DNA from: an uncultured Methylococcales bacterium
GTDB taxonomy: Bacteria > Pseudomonadota > Gammaproteobacteria > Methylococcales > Methylomonadaceae
Length of the DNA stretch: 63,255 bases
NCBI GenBank assembly: GCA_903902705.1
Contig: CAIUVX010000026.1
Location: 1-63,255, forward strand
Direction: 5' to 3'
Positions 37,522 to 45,402 of the stretch are shown here, in pieces (within the stretch, counting starts at the first letter, position 1; every line of letters begins with the position of its first letter). Under the pieces are notes generated by a model. The model was not told the DNA's origin. It was given only the letters and a program-made list of their open reading frames with translations, and searched no databases. The position numbers and the translations under genes were made by a program.

Positions 37522-37914
37522 TTGTCTCGTTCCCAAGCTCTGCTTCACTGCCATTAAGCAGCGTAGCGTAGGTTGCCAAAAGCAACCCAGCATTAATCTG
37601 AACTATCACCAACAACGCATTCTTTCATACTGTATTTTTGTTGGGTTGGCTTATTGCCAACCAACCTACACCTACACCGTTAAAATTAACCTGTAAGGCG
37701 GAATAGCTTGCGTATTCCGCCGAATTTGACTTTATCATGCGGCGGATTACGCTATCGCTAATCCGCCCTACCTGAACTCACACACCATTAAAACTAACTT
37801 TTATCGGGTACACGGTAAAAAATCGGCAACTTTATCCTTGCAAACCTGTTTTCAGCGCACGCGATGGAATGCCAATATTCCTAAAGTGGGCGAAAAATTA
37901 CCTTATAGCATTCA
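37522..37914. other. Repeat-rich intergenic region before the cupin gene
   Basis: This 393-base gap contains several inverted segments: taggttg-cca-aaagcaaccc near 37570, gttgggttggc-ttattgccaaccaacc near 37644-37670, and ggcggaatagcttgcgtattccgcc at about 37696-37720, followed by the repeat at 37746-37796. No gene is convincing. The last 110 bases lead into the cupin ATG without a clear ribosome site. Confidence 0.65.
37746..37796. repeat. Dispersed repeat with TTACGCTATCGCTAAT core, copy 2
   Basis: This is the second copy of the repeat at 8377-8427. It continues in both copies through an ACCTGAAC segment and an AT-rich tail. The preceding gcggaat...attccgc stem here suggests that the full unit is a hairpin pair, of which the first copy kept only part. 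Confidence 0.7.
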
Positions 37915-38247
37915 ATGAAACCTGTTGTAACCAATATTTTTGCCAATATCCCAGACACATTGCCTGAGGAATTATTTACTAGCCTTGTTAAGCAAGACAA
38001 TGTGCATATCGAGCGCATTGTCTCTAAAGGACATAGCACACCGCCCAACCAATGGTATGACCAAGCGCAAGATGAATGGGTTATTATATTACAAGGGCAA
38101 GCCGTACTGATTTACGAGCAGAACCTGCAAACACTATCGATGGCAGCGGGTGACAGTGTTTTCATTCCAGCGCATACTAAACACCGTGTTGAATGGACAG
38201 ACCCCGATATTCAAACCATTTGGCTAGCTATTCACTTATATCATTGA
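37915..38247 (+). CDS. Single-domain cupin protein
   Basis: This 110-residue protein has the cupin motifs in order: a degenerate first motif around DEWVIILQGQAVLIYE, and the second motif MAAGDSVFIPAHTKHRVEWT, in which the His residues could bind a metal. Small cupins of this kind have varied roles, and the ligand cannot be predicted. It precedes a DUF1289 gene by 10 bases, so the two are likely cotranscribed. Confidence 0.85.
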   Translation: MKPVVTNIFANIPDTLPEELFTSLVKQDNVHIERIVSKGHSTPPNQWYDQAQDEWVIILQGQAVLIYEQNLQTLSMAAGDSVFIPAHTKHRVEWTDPDIQTIWLAIHLYH

Positions 38248-38257
38248 GGAGATAAAC

Positions 38258-38464
38258 ATGAAATTTAATCCCTGTACAGATAATTGCACCAAAGACGGCA
38301 CACATTGCCAAGGCTGTGGGCGTTCACACGAAGAGATTGCCGAAACTAAAAAACTGGTGGGTGCATTAGTTGAATTTGCACAGCGGCAAGAGTATGAAAA
38401 TGTTGAAGACTTTACTAATGCCATTAGCACAAGCCTATTAAAAAAATTACAAACACCTGTATAA
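38258..38464 (+). CDS. DUF1289 domain protein
   Basis: This 68-residue protein has the DUF1289 cysteine pattern (NPCTDNCTKDGTHCQGCGRSHEEI), four to five cysteines that probably bind a metal. The family is widespread in Proteobacteria and its function is unknown. A GAGGAG site precedes the ATG. It shares a transcript with the cupin gene. Confidence 0.83.
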   Translation: MKFNPCTDNCTKDGTHCQGCGRSHEEIAETKKLVGALVEFAQRQEYENVEDFTNAISTSLLKKLQTPV

Positions 38465-38560
38465 AAAGATGTCACTACCATAAATTAAATTCTATCGTAG
38501 ATTGGGTTAGCTGTGAGCTTATCGAACAGCGTAACCCAACATTGACCTGAGAAAGCCGCT

Positions 38561-39199
38561 ATGACCTACACACCCGCCTTATTACCCCGTTTAATCGAAG
38601 CCATTAATGACACCATCACAAACAACGCCGAAGAGGTAACGGCTTTAGACCAAGCCATCGGTGACGGCGATCACGTCATTAACTTACAACGCGGACTTAT
38701 CGCACTCATGGCACAACGTGAAGAACTCAGTCAATTAGATTGGGCAACCGCGTGGCAAAAAATGGGCATGACTTTAATGTCCACCATCGGGGGTGCGTCA
38801 GGTTCATTGTTCGGCACATTATTTGTCACCATGAGTAAATCAGCGCGTAACCAAACTATCAATCAACAAACGGTTGCCGCCATTTTTAAAGCAGGCGTAG
38901 AAGCCGTTAAACAACGCGGCAAAGCCGATACAGGTGAAAAAACCATGCTCGATGTATTAATCCCTGTCGCGGATTATTTACAAACAGCGGTAGATGTTAG
39001 CTTGCCTGAGCTATTAGACAATGTGCCTAAAGTCGCCATCGCTGGCATGGAATCCACGCGTGATATGTTAGCCACCAAAGGACGCGCCTCTTACTTAGAA
39101 GAACGATCGCTCGGTCACATTGATGCAGGTGCAAGAACCAGTCAATTAATGATTTGTGCGATAGTTGCTGTATTACAACACCTTCGCCAATCAGCCTAA
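38561..39199 (+). CDS. dhaL: DhaL-type dihydroxyacetone kinase ADP-binding subunit
   Basis: This 212-residue helical protein has the DhaL nucleotide site: DQAIGDGDHVINLQRGL (Asp residues binding Mg-ADP) and STIGGASGSLFGTLF, then GRASYLEERSLGHIDAGA. DhaL works with DhaK, which binds dihydroxyacetone, either with a phosphotransferase DhaM or as an ATP-dependent kinase. No dhaK or dhaM is next to it, so the partner must be elsewhere, or the protein has another role. It follows the DUF1289 gene by 96 bases. Confidence 0.88.
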   Translation: MTYTPALLPRLIEAINDTITNNAEEVTALDQAIGDGDHVINLQRGLIALMAQREELSQLDWATAWQKMGMTLMSTIGGASGSLFGTLFVTMSKSARNQTINQQTVAAIFKAGVEAVKQRGKADTGEKTMLDVLIPVADYLQTAVDVSLPELLDNVPKVAIAGMESTRDMLATKGRASYLEERSLGHIDAGARTSQLMICAIVAVLQHLRQSA

Positions 39200-39570
39200 G
39201 TAAATTTTAAGTACCGAAAAAAGAGAGGGTAGGGGGTTAAACCTGTTATCTAGGATTTAATGACTGCCAGTCCTTTAAAGAACTGGCAGTCATTCTTAAA
39301 AGCAAAAATCACAGATTTAATACACCACCAGCAGATGATTCTGATTGTTGGAGCTATGCTGGCGATGACGGGGCGCGTAACGGCGATGGACAGAAAAAGG
39401 CGGAAGCTATCGGACAGTGCAGCGTTTCTTTAAAGACTCTAAGCAATTTATCTTTTTTAAGTTAGCGGTGGAGGAGGGGGTAAAACCGTCTCACACTATA
39501 TTTTTATTCAGCGAACGTTCAGTCAATATGCTGTACCCTTGAGCCGAACCGTTTTAATCAGGACATAATC
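39200..39570. other. Intergenic region with PAL-A copy 2 and an unexplained open frame
   Basis: This 371-base gap contains the palindrome at 39259-39294. A frame without a normal start codon stays open from about 39240 to 39457 and reads DCWSYAGDDGARNGDGQ, which looks protein-like and may be a gene remnant. The last 100 bases should hold the promoter of the small lipoprotein gene. Confidence 0.45.
39259..39294. repeat. Palindromic repeat PAL-A, copy 2
   Basis: The 36-base palindrome aatgactgccagt...actggcagtcatt has no loop and one mismatched pair. It shares its sequence with copies at 24493-24521 and 43848-43881. It is intergenic, 60 bases after the dhaL stop. Confidence 0.9.
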
Positions 39571-39834
39571 ATGAAATTGCTCACTAAAAAAATACTGCTA
39601 CTCACTTTACCTTTAATACTGACAGCTTGCACCGCTTATGATGTTCAACATTACATTCCTTATGGTGTCAATGTCGGCACTCCTGCGCCGCGTCCTGTCT
39701 ACATTAATCAGACTTATCAACAACCCTATCGACCTCCTAATCAACCTAATCATTATGAACATAATAACTACAATGAACACCACGATAATGGTAAACACAA
39801 GGGGCATAATAAACATAAAGATCATGATGACTAG
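39571..39834 (+). CDS. Small His/Asn-rich lipoprotein
   Basis: This 87-residue protein has a lipoprotein signal with the lipobox LTAC (Cys at residue 20). The mature part contains a proline-rich stretch (PAPRPVYINQTYQQPYRPP) and a C-terminal tail rich in His, Asn, Lys and Asp (NHYEHNNYNEHHDNGKHKGH). A metal-binding or flexible surface role is possible. It resembles the Gly/Tyr-rich lipoprotein at 17333 in design. Function unknown. Confidence 0.65.
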   Translation: MKLLTKKILLLTLPLILTACTAYDVQHYIPYGVNVGTPAPRPVYINQTYQQPYRPPNQPNHYEHNNYNEHHDNGKHKGHNKHKDHDD

Positions 39835-40733
39835 CTTGGCAACCCGCGTTTGCCCTGCAAACCGCCTGTATGTACAGCGATAATGCGCTGATACGGTTTA
39901 AAAGTTTGTTTTTCAATCAAATCATAAAGACCATACAGCATCTTTCCTGTGTACACAGGTTCTAATGGAATCTGATTTTTTAATTCAAAATCGTCAATAA
40001 ATGCCAGAAGCTGCGCATTAGTTTTGGCAAAACCACCAAAATGATAATCCAAGTTTATGTGCCAATTATCCTTATAATTGGGCAGCAAGGTATTCACATC
40101 AGCGGTTAAAAAGCCCGCATTTTTTAATGCAGCAAAGCCGATAACAGTGGTATCGGCAGTCACTGCATTGACTATGCCTGCCAAGGTTGTCCCTGTGCCA
40201 CAGGGCACACAGAGAGTATCGTAAGCAATATCGATTTCATGCACTAATTCTGCCACTCCTTTTAATGCTAAAGCTTGCGCTCCACCTTCGGGTAGCCAAT
40301 ATTGCCGTGGTTTTAAGTCAGGTAAATCGCTCCATTGTTTATACTGTCTGAGCAATCGATAGTCAGAACGAGAGACGAACTTTAATTCCATACCCCAGTG
40401 CTGCACGTCTTGCAACGTAGGTGTTAATGTTGCTGGTTGTTCGCCGCGAATTAGCCCAATGGTTTTTAAACCTAAGATTTTGCCGACATAAGCCAAAGCG
40501 TGTAAATGGTTGGAATAAGCCCCGCCCATACTGATAAGAGTATTCGAATCCAAACTTAGCGCGTGTTGCAAAATATATTTCAATTTGCGCCATTTATTAC
40601 CAGAAATAATTGGATGCAATAAATCATCACGCTTAATCCACAATTCGACTTGATACTGCTCAAGCAGAGGATCATCAATTTTTGTCAGAATCGATGGTTT
40701 AAAGGTTTGTTCTAATGTAATAATATCTTTCAA
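39831..40733 (-). CDS. PLP-dependent ACC deaminase/D-cysteine desulfhydrase family protein
   Basis: This 300-residue fold-type II PLP enzyme has the Schiff-base lysine region LHPIISGNKWRKLKYIL, then SMGGAYSNHLHALAYVGK and the phosphate-binding CVPCGTGTTLAGIV. The family includes 1-aminocyclopropane-1-carboxylate deaminase and D-cysteine desulfhydrase. Which of these it is cannot be decided from motifs, and D-cysteine desulfhydrase is the commoner housekeeping role. It is divergent from the polysaccharide locus. Confidence 0.85.
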   Translation of the reverse strand: MKDIITLEQTFKPSILTKIDDPLLEQYQVELWIKRDDLLHPIISGNKWRKLKYILQHALSLDSNTLISMGGAYSNHLHALAYVGKILGLKTIGLIRGEQPATLTPTLQDVQHWGMELKFVSRSDYRLLRQYKQWSDLPDLKPRQYWLPEGGAQALALKGVAELVHEIDIAYDTLCVPCGTGTTLAGIVNAVTADTTVIGFAALKNAGFLTADVNTLLPNYKDNWHINLDYHFGGFAKTNAQLLAFIDDFELKNQIPLEPVYTGKMLYGLYDLIEKQTFKPYQRIIAVHTGGLQGKRGLPS

Positions 40734-40865
40734 ATGAATTTACAGGAAATTTAACAGGGTCAGCGAATATTTACCAAAAATCAGCTTAACATAAAAAATA
40801 ATCTAAGCCATAAATAGCCGTTATAATCACAGCCTGCCTCACTATCAACTTTTTTAGCCAATTAA

Positions 40866-41966
40866 ATGAAAGCAATTATACTCGCAGGCGGTTTAGGCAC
40901 GCGTATCAGCGAAGAAACCTCAACGCGCCCAAAACCGATGGTAGAAATCGGCGGTAAGCCGATACTGTGGCATATTTTAAAAACCTATTCCGCACACGGT
41001 ATCAACGATTTTATTATTTGCTGTGGATACAAAGGTTATGTGATTAAAGAATATTTCGCTAACTATTTTCTGCATAGCTCCGATGTCACCTTTGATATGC
41101 AAAATAATCAAATGGAAGTGCATGAGCGTCATGCTGAACCGTGGCGAGTTACCTTGGTTGATACAGGGGATGACACACTGACAGGTGGACGATTAAAACG
41201 CGTGGCGCATTATGTCGAGAATGAAGCCGCTTTTTGTTTTACTTACGGTGATGGCGTTGCTGATATTGATGTCTCCGCGCAACTGGCATTTCATCAACGA
41301 CACGGTAAGTTAGCCACCATTACCGCCGTACAACCCCCAGGCCGTTACGGCGCATTAAATCTGGACGGCGATACAGTGCGTGGTTTTATTGAGAAACCGC
41401 AAGGTGATGGTGGTTGGATTAACGGCGGTTTTTTTGTGTTATCGCCGCGCTGTATTGATTTGATTGTAGGCGATGAGAGTTCGTGGGAAGGCGAGCCATT
41501 AAGTCAGCTTGCCGAACAAGATGAATTACGCGCTATTGATGCGAACGAGTCATTAATTATTCGTTCACCCGAAGCCACCCGTCCTTGGCAACACGTTTTA
41601 GAACCTTTATCAGGTTATTTGCTGTTAGCTGAACGCTTATTTACTGACGGTGCGGCGTTTGCCGAAGCGTGGAATTTTGGTCCACTCGACCAAGATGCGC
41701 GTTCAGTACGTTGGATTATTGAACAGTTGGCGACGCATCGCCCTGATTTAAACTGGCAATGTGATTCATCCCCTCAAGCGCATGAAGCCCATTACTTAAA
41801 ACTGGACAGCAGTAAAGCAGGGCAGAGATTACAGTGGCACCCGCGCTGGCGATTAGCGACCGCGTTACAAAAAACTCTCGCATGGCATGAAGCATGGCGT
41901 GAGGGTCAAGATATGCAGGCGTTAACATTGGCGCAAATTCAAGATTATACTCATGGCACGATTTGA
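40866..41966 (+). CDS. Chimera: CDP-glucose pyrophosphorylase head joined to CDP-glucose 4,6-dehydratase tail
   Basis: Residues 1 to about 220 match glucose-1-phosphate cytidylyltransferase (RfbF): ILAGGLGTRISEET, RPKPMVEIGGKPILWHIL, CCGYKGYVIKEYF, FCFTYGDGVADID, GDGGWINGGFFVLSP. From about residue 222 the sequence becomes the C-terminus of CDP-glucose 4,6-dehydratase (RfbG): IIRSPEATRPWQHVLEPLSG, EAWNFGP, SSPQAHEAHYLKLDSSKA. RfbF normally ends near 257 residues and RfbG near 360. The fusion lacks the last ~35 residues of RfbF and the ~230-residue NAD-binding and catalytic part of RfbG. The frame is perfectly open, with the junction near base 41526. The next gene overlaps its end by 14 bases. 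Confidence 0.85.
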   Translation: MKAIILAGGLGTRISEETSTRPKPMVEIGGKPILWHILKTYSAHGINDFIICCGYKGYVIKEYFANYFLHSSDVTFDMQNNQMEVHERHAEPWRVTLVDTGDDTLTGGRLKRVAHYVENEAAFCFTYGDGVADIDVSAQLAFHQRHGKLATITAVQPPGRYGALNLDGDTVRGFIEKPQGDGGWINGGFFVLSPRCIDLIVGDESSWEGEPLSQLAEQDELRAIDANESLIIRSPEATRPWQHVLEPLSGYLLLAERLFTDGAAFAEAWNFGPLDQDARSVRWIIEQLATHRPDLNWQCDSSPQAHEAHYLKLDSSKAGQRLQWHPRWRLATALQKTLAWHEAWREGQDMQALTLAQIQDYTHGTI

Positions 41967-42513
41967 TTTTATCCCCACGCCGTTACAAGGTTTACTAGTC
42001 GTGCAACGACTAGCCATCACTGATGAACGCGGTTTTTTGTCGCGTTTTTATTGTGCAGATGAATTTCTTGCAGCGGGTGTGAACAAACCCATTGCGCAAA
42101 TAAATCACACGTTAACTAGGCAACAAGGCGCGGTGCGTGGTTTACATTTTCAACACCCTCCCTACTCAGAAACCAAATTAGTCAGTTGTCTACACGGTGA
42201 AATATGGGATGTTGCCGTTGATCTGCGCTATAATTCGCCGACTTTTTTACACTGGCATGGTGAAATACTCTCTGCGAACAATCGGAAAAGTTTGTTAATT
42301 CCCGAAGGTTACGCGCATGGTTTTCAAGCCTTAACACCTGATTGTGAGTTAATTTATTTGCACACCGAAGCGTATCATCCCGAAGCAGAAGGCGGTTTAC
42401 CAGTGACGGATCCACATTTAAATATTACTTGGCAGTTGCCCATCAGCGAATTATCGCCGCGTGACGCTAACCATCCTCTTATTAGCTCAGATTTTCATGG
42501 AATTGTGTTATGA
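41953..42513 (+). CDS. dTDP-4-dehydrorhamnose 3,5-epimerase-like protein
   Basis: This 186-residue RmlC-type cupin epimerase shows ITDERGFLSRFYCADEF, QINHTLTRQQGAVRGLHFQ with the catalytic His, EIWDVAVDLR, and LLIPEGYAHGFQALT. In this CDP-sugar context it probably epimerises a CDP-4-keto-6-deoxyhexose rather than the dTDP form (inference). It overlaps the chimeric gene before it and the C-methyltransferase after it, so all three are translationally coupled. Confidence 0.88.
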   Translation: MARFDFIPTPLQGLLVVQRLAITDERGFLSRFYCADEFLAAGVNKPIAQINHTLTRQQGAVRGLHFQHPPYSETKLVSCLHGEIWDVAVDLRYNSPTFLHWHGEILSANNRKSLLIPEGYAHGFQALTPDCELIYLHTEAYHPEAEGGLPVTDPHLNITWQLPISELSPRDANHPLISSDFHGIVL

Positions 42514-43736
42514 AATGCCGCCACTGTCACAGCGAACTCAATTTATCGTTTATTGATTTAGGAGCTGCACCGCCGTCTAATGCCTATTTGACACTGTCTA
42601 GTTTATCCACACCCGAAAAACACTATCCATTGCGAGTACTGGTATGTAATGAATGTTGGTTAGTGCAAACCGAAGATTATGCCAATGCCAATGAATTATT
42701 TTCAGCAGATTATGCGTATTTCAGTTCTTTTTCCAGCAGTTGGCTTGCTCATGCAGAACATTATGTTGAAAGCATGATAGCCCGATTTGCCTTAACAGCG
42801 AATGCACTGGTTATTGAAGTTGCCGCAAATGACGGTTATTTATTGCAATACGTTAAAGCACACGGTATCCCTTGTTTGGGTATTGAACCTACCACCAGCA
42901 CTGCGAATGCCGCTAGAGCTAAAGGCATAGACATTGTCGAAGATTTTTTCGGAGTGGCATTAGCGCAATCCTTAGTTGCACAAGGCAAAGCCGCTGATTT
43001 AACCGCTGCCAATAATGTTTTAGCTCACGTTCCTGACATCAATGATTTTGTCGCGGGTTTTGCAGTATTATTGAAACCGTCAGGTGTTGCTACCTTTGAA
43101 TTTCCGCATTTATTACGTTTAGTTACTGATAACCAATTTGACACCATTTATCACGAACATTATTCCTATTTATCACTGACCGCCGTACAACGTATTTTTG
43201 CGGATAACAGTTTGCAACTATTTGATGTTGAAGAACTGACTACCCACGGTGGTAGTTTGCGCGTTTACGCACAACGCAATGATGTCGGTGAACGCGCTGT
43301 TAATCCGAATGTGACACAATTATTAACGATTGAAACGAAGGCAGGTATCTCCACGCCTGCGTTTTATAGTGGCTTTCAAGCTAAAGCTGATAAAGTAAAA
43401 AATGATTTTCTACGCTTTTTGATTGATGCTAAACAAGCGGGTAAAACAGTAGCGGCTTACGGTGCAGCAGCAAAAGGCAACACACTATTAAATTATGCAG
43501 GTGTACGTCCTGATTTATTACCTTATGTCGTTGATCGCAATCCCGCTAAACAGCACAAATTTTTACCCGCCAGCCGCATTCCTATCGTTGATGAAATCCA
43601 ACTGCAACAAACTAAACCCGATTATGTGGTGATTTTACCGTGGAATTTACGCACTGAAATCATGGCGCAACTAGCTTATATTCGTGACTGGGGCGGACAG
43701 TTTGTCACTGTTGTGCCTTATTTGACGGTTGAATAA
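42510..43736 (+). CDS. Sugar C-methyltransferase (Methyltransf_13/14 type)
   Basis: This 408-residue protein has an N-terminal zinc-binding domain (CRHCHSELNLSFIDLG, then CNECWLVQT), a central SAM-binding fold (VIEVAANDGYLLQYVKAHG, GIEPTTS), and a C-terminal domain with AAYGAAAKGNTLLNYAG. This arrangement is that of NDP-hexose C-methyltransferases such as TylC3-like enzymes, which add a methyl branch to a 4-keto sugar. It follows the epimerase by ATGA overlap. A 3-C-methyl-6-deoxyhexose product is likely by analogy. Confidence 0.87.
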   Translation: MKCRHCHSELNLSFIDLGAAPPSNAYLTLSSLSTPEKHYPLRVLVCNECWLVQTEDYANANELFSADYAYFSSFSSSWLAHAEHYVESMIARFALTANALVIEVAANDGYLLQYVKAHGIPCLGIEPTTSTANAARAKGIDIVEDFFGVALAQSLVAQGKAADLTAANNVLAHVPDINDFVAGFAVLLKPSGVATFEFPHLLRLVTDNQFDTIYHEHYSYLSLTAVQRIFADNSLQLFDVEELTTHGGSLRVYAQRNDVGERAVNPNVTQLLTIETKAGISTPAFYSGFQAKADKVKNDFLRFLIDAKQAGKTVAAYGAAAKGNTLLNYAGVRPDLLPYVVDRNPAKQHKFLPASRIPIVDEIQLQQTKPDYVVILPWNLRTEIMAQLAYIRDWGGQFVTVVPYLTVE

Positions 43737-43739
43737 ACA

Positions 43740-44567
43740 ATGAAAATCGCTGTTACAGGAGCGACGGGATTTATTGGTCGCCATGTTATTGCCGCTTTAC
43801 AAACTACCGATGTGGAAATTGTCGCTGTGGTGCGTGATACGCGATTAATGACTGCCAGTCCTTTAAAGGACTGGCAGTCATGTCATACTGTGCTTATGGA
43901 TATTGCCAAGCCTAGTGAAAATGCGTGGCAACAACTGGGTTATCCCGATGTCCTCATTCATTTAGCATGGGACGGTTTGCCTAACTACAAATCTTTGCAT
44001 CATTTTGAAACCGAACACCCTAAGCACTATCAATTTCTCAAACAACTCATCAAAGAGGGTCTGCCTGCTATCGTGGTAGCGGGAACGTGTTTTGAATATG
44101 GAATGCGTTCGGGTGCATTATCGGCTGATTTATTGCCGCAACCTGCCAATGCTTACGCCTACGCTAAAGCCGCTTTGCATCAGCAATTACAGTTGTTACA
44201 AACCATGTACGCTTTTAAACTGACGTGGGCGCGGTTGTTTTATTTGTACGGAGCAGGGCAAGCACCTACTTCACTGTACACGCAACTGCAACAAGCGATA
44301 GCTTGCGGTGATAAAGTGTTTAATATGTCAGGTGGTGAACAATTACGCGATTATTTACCTGTAGAAATTGCCGCTCAGCAGTTAGTTCAACTAGCAATAC
44401 AGCAAAATAATCACACCGTTAATATTTGCTCCGCTCAACCTATCTCTGTCCGCCGTTTAGTTGAGCAATGGTTAAACGAAAAAAACAGCAAGTTGCAGCT
44501 AAACCTCGGCTATTATCCCTACCCAGACTATGAACCTATGGCGTTTTGGGGTGATAAACCGCTTTAA
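43740..44567 (+). CDS. NAD-dependent sugar epimerase/4-ketoreductase carrying an in-frame palindrome
   Basis: This 275-residue extended SDR has the Rossmann motif VTGATGFIGRHVIAAL and the catalytic YAYAK in NAYAYAKAALHQQ. It probably reduces the 4-keto group of the C-methylated CDP-sugar, judging by its place after the epimerase and methyltransferase. Residues 37-47 are encoded by the palindromic repeat at 43848-43881, giving the string MTASPLKDWQS directly after the second beta strand. The insertion keeps the reading frame and lies in a surface loop region of SDR folds, so the protein may still be active. Confidence 0.85.
   Translation: MKIAVTGATGFIGRHVIAALQTTDVEIVAVVRDTRLMTASPLKDWQSCHTVLMDIAKPSENAWQQLGYPDVLIHLAWDGLPNYKSLHHFETEHPKHYQFLKQLIKEGLPAIVVAGTCFEYGMRSGALSADLLPQPANAYAYAKAALHQQLQLLQTMYAFKLTWARLFYLYGAGQAPTSLYTQLQQAIACGDKVFNMSGGEQLRDYLPVEIAAQQLVQLAIQQNNHTVNICSAQPISVRRLVEQWLNEKNSKLQLNLGYYPYPDYEPMAFWGDKPL
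43848..43881. repeat. Palindromic repeat PAL-A, copy 3, inside a coding gene
   Basis: This is a perfect 34-base palindrome with no loop (17-base half-site ATGACTGCCAGTCCTTT). The other copies at 24493-24521 and 39259-39294 are intergenic. Here it lies wholly within the SDR gene and is translated in frame, as 11 codons plus one base. Confidence 0.93.
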
Positions 44568-44656
44568 AAATAAAATGTTTGCTGACTGATTTATGCTAAA
44601 GTCGATTTCAGTCGCCTTACCCCCTAATAAACTTACTTACCTATAGGTTGATTGCC

Positions 44657-45391
44657 GTGAGCTTTGAACAAGAAACACAACAACGAATTGCTACCATCGG
44701 TGAAGACGAGGCATTAAAAGAACACGCCAATGCGTTTATGCAAGCCTCAGTAGTCCCTAAATATTCCTATAATTTTTCGTGGCTAGGCAGACCTATCATT
44801 CAATATCCACAAGATATAGTGGCAATGCAGGAAATTATCTGGCAAGTGCAACCCGATTTAATTATTGAAACGGGTATTGCACACGGTGGCTCACTGATTT
44901 TTTCTGCCTCCATGTTAGAACTGATAGCCAGTTGCACGGGGCATGAAGGCGAAGTATTAGGGATAGACATCGATATTCGAGCGCATAACCGCACTGCTAT
45001 CGAAGCGCACCCGCTCTTTAAACGCATTAATATGATAGAAGGTTCTAGCATCACGCCTGACATCATTGCTCAAGTTCATGCTAAGGCTGAAGGTAAAAAA
45101 CGGATACTCGTGTGTTTAGATTCTAATCACACTCACGACCACGCACTGGCAGAACTGGAAGCCTACGCCCCATTAACCAGCGTAGACAGTTATTGTGTGG
45201 TGTTTGATACCCTCATCGAAGATATGCCCGATGGACTGTATCCAGACAGACCATGGGGCAAAGGCAACAGCCCAAAAACCGCCGTATGGGAATACTTAAA
45301 AACCCACGATGAATTTGAAATCGATAAAAGTATTCACAATAAATTAATGATAACTGTCGCTCCTGATGGTTATTTAAAACGTATTCGCTAG
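44657..45391 (+). CDS. CmcI-like cephalosporin hydroxylase/sugar O-methyltransferase family protein
   Basis: From the GTG at 44657 this protein has 244 residues. It matches the cephalosporin hydroxylase (CmcI) family, whose members in polysaccharide loci are SAM-dependent O-methyltransferases: [53 protein letters not shown], and [24 protein letters not shown] at 44648 is the alternative start; homologues begin with FEQE soon after the start, which fits either. It precedes gmd by 11 bases. Confidence 0.85.
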   Translation: MSFEQETQQRIATIGEDEALKEHANAFMQASVVPKYSYNFSWLGRPIIQYPQDIVAMQEIIWQVQPDLIIETGIAHGGSLIFSASMLELIASCTGHEGEVLGIDIDIRAHNRTAIEAHPLFKRINMIEGSSITPDIIAQVHAKAEGKKRILVCLDSNHTHDHALAELEAYAPLTSVDSYCVVFDTLIEDMPDGLYPDRPWGKGNSPKTAVWEYLKTHDEFEIDKSIHNKLMITVAPDGYLKRIR

Positions 45392-45402
45392 GATTATCGC
45401 TG

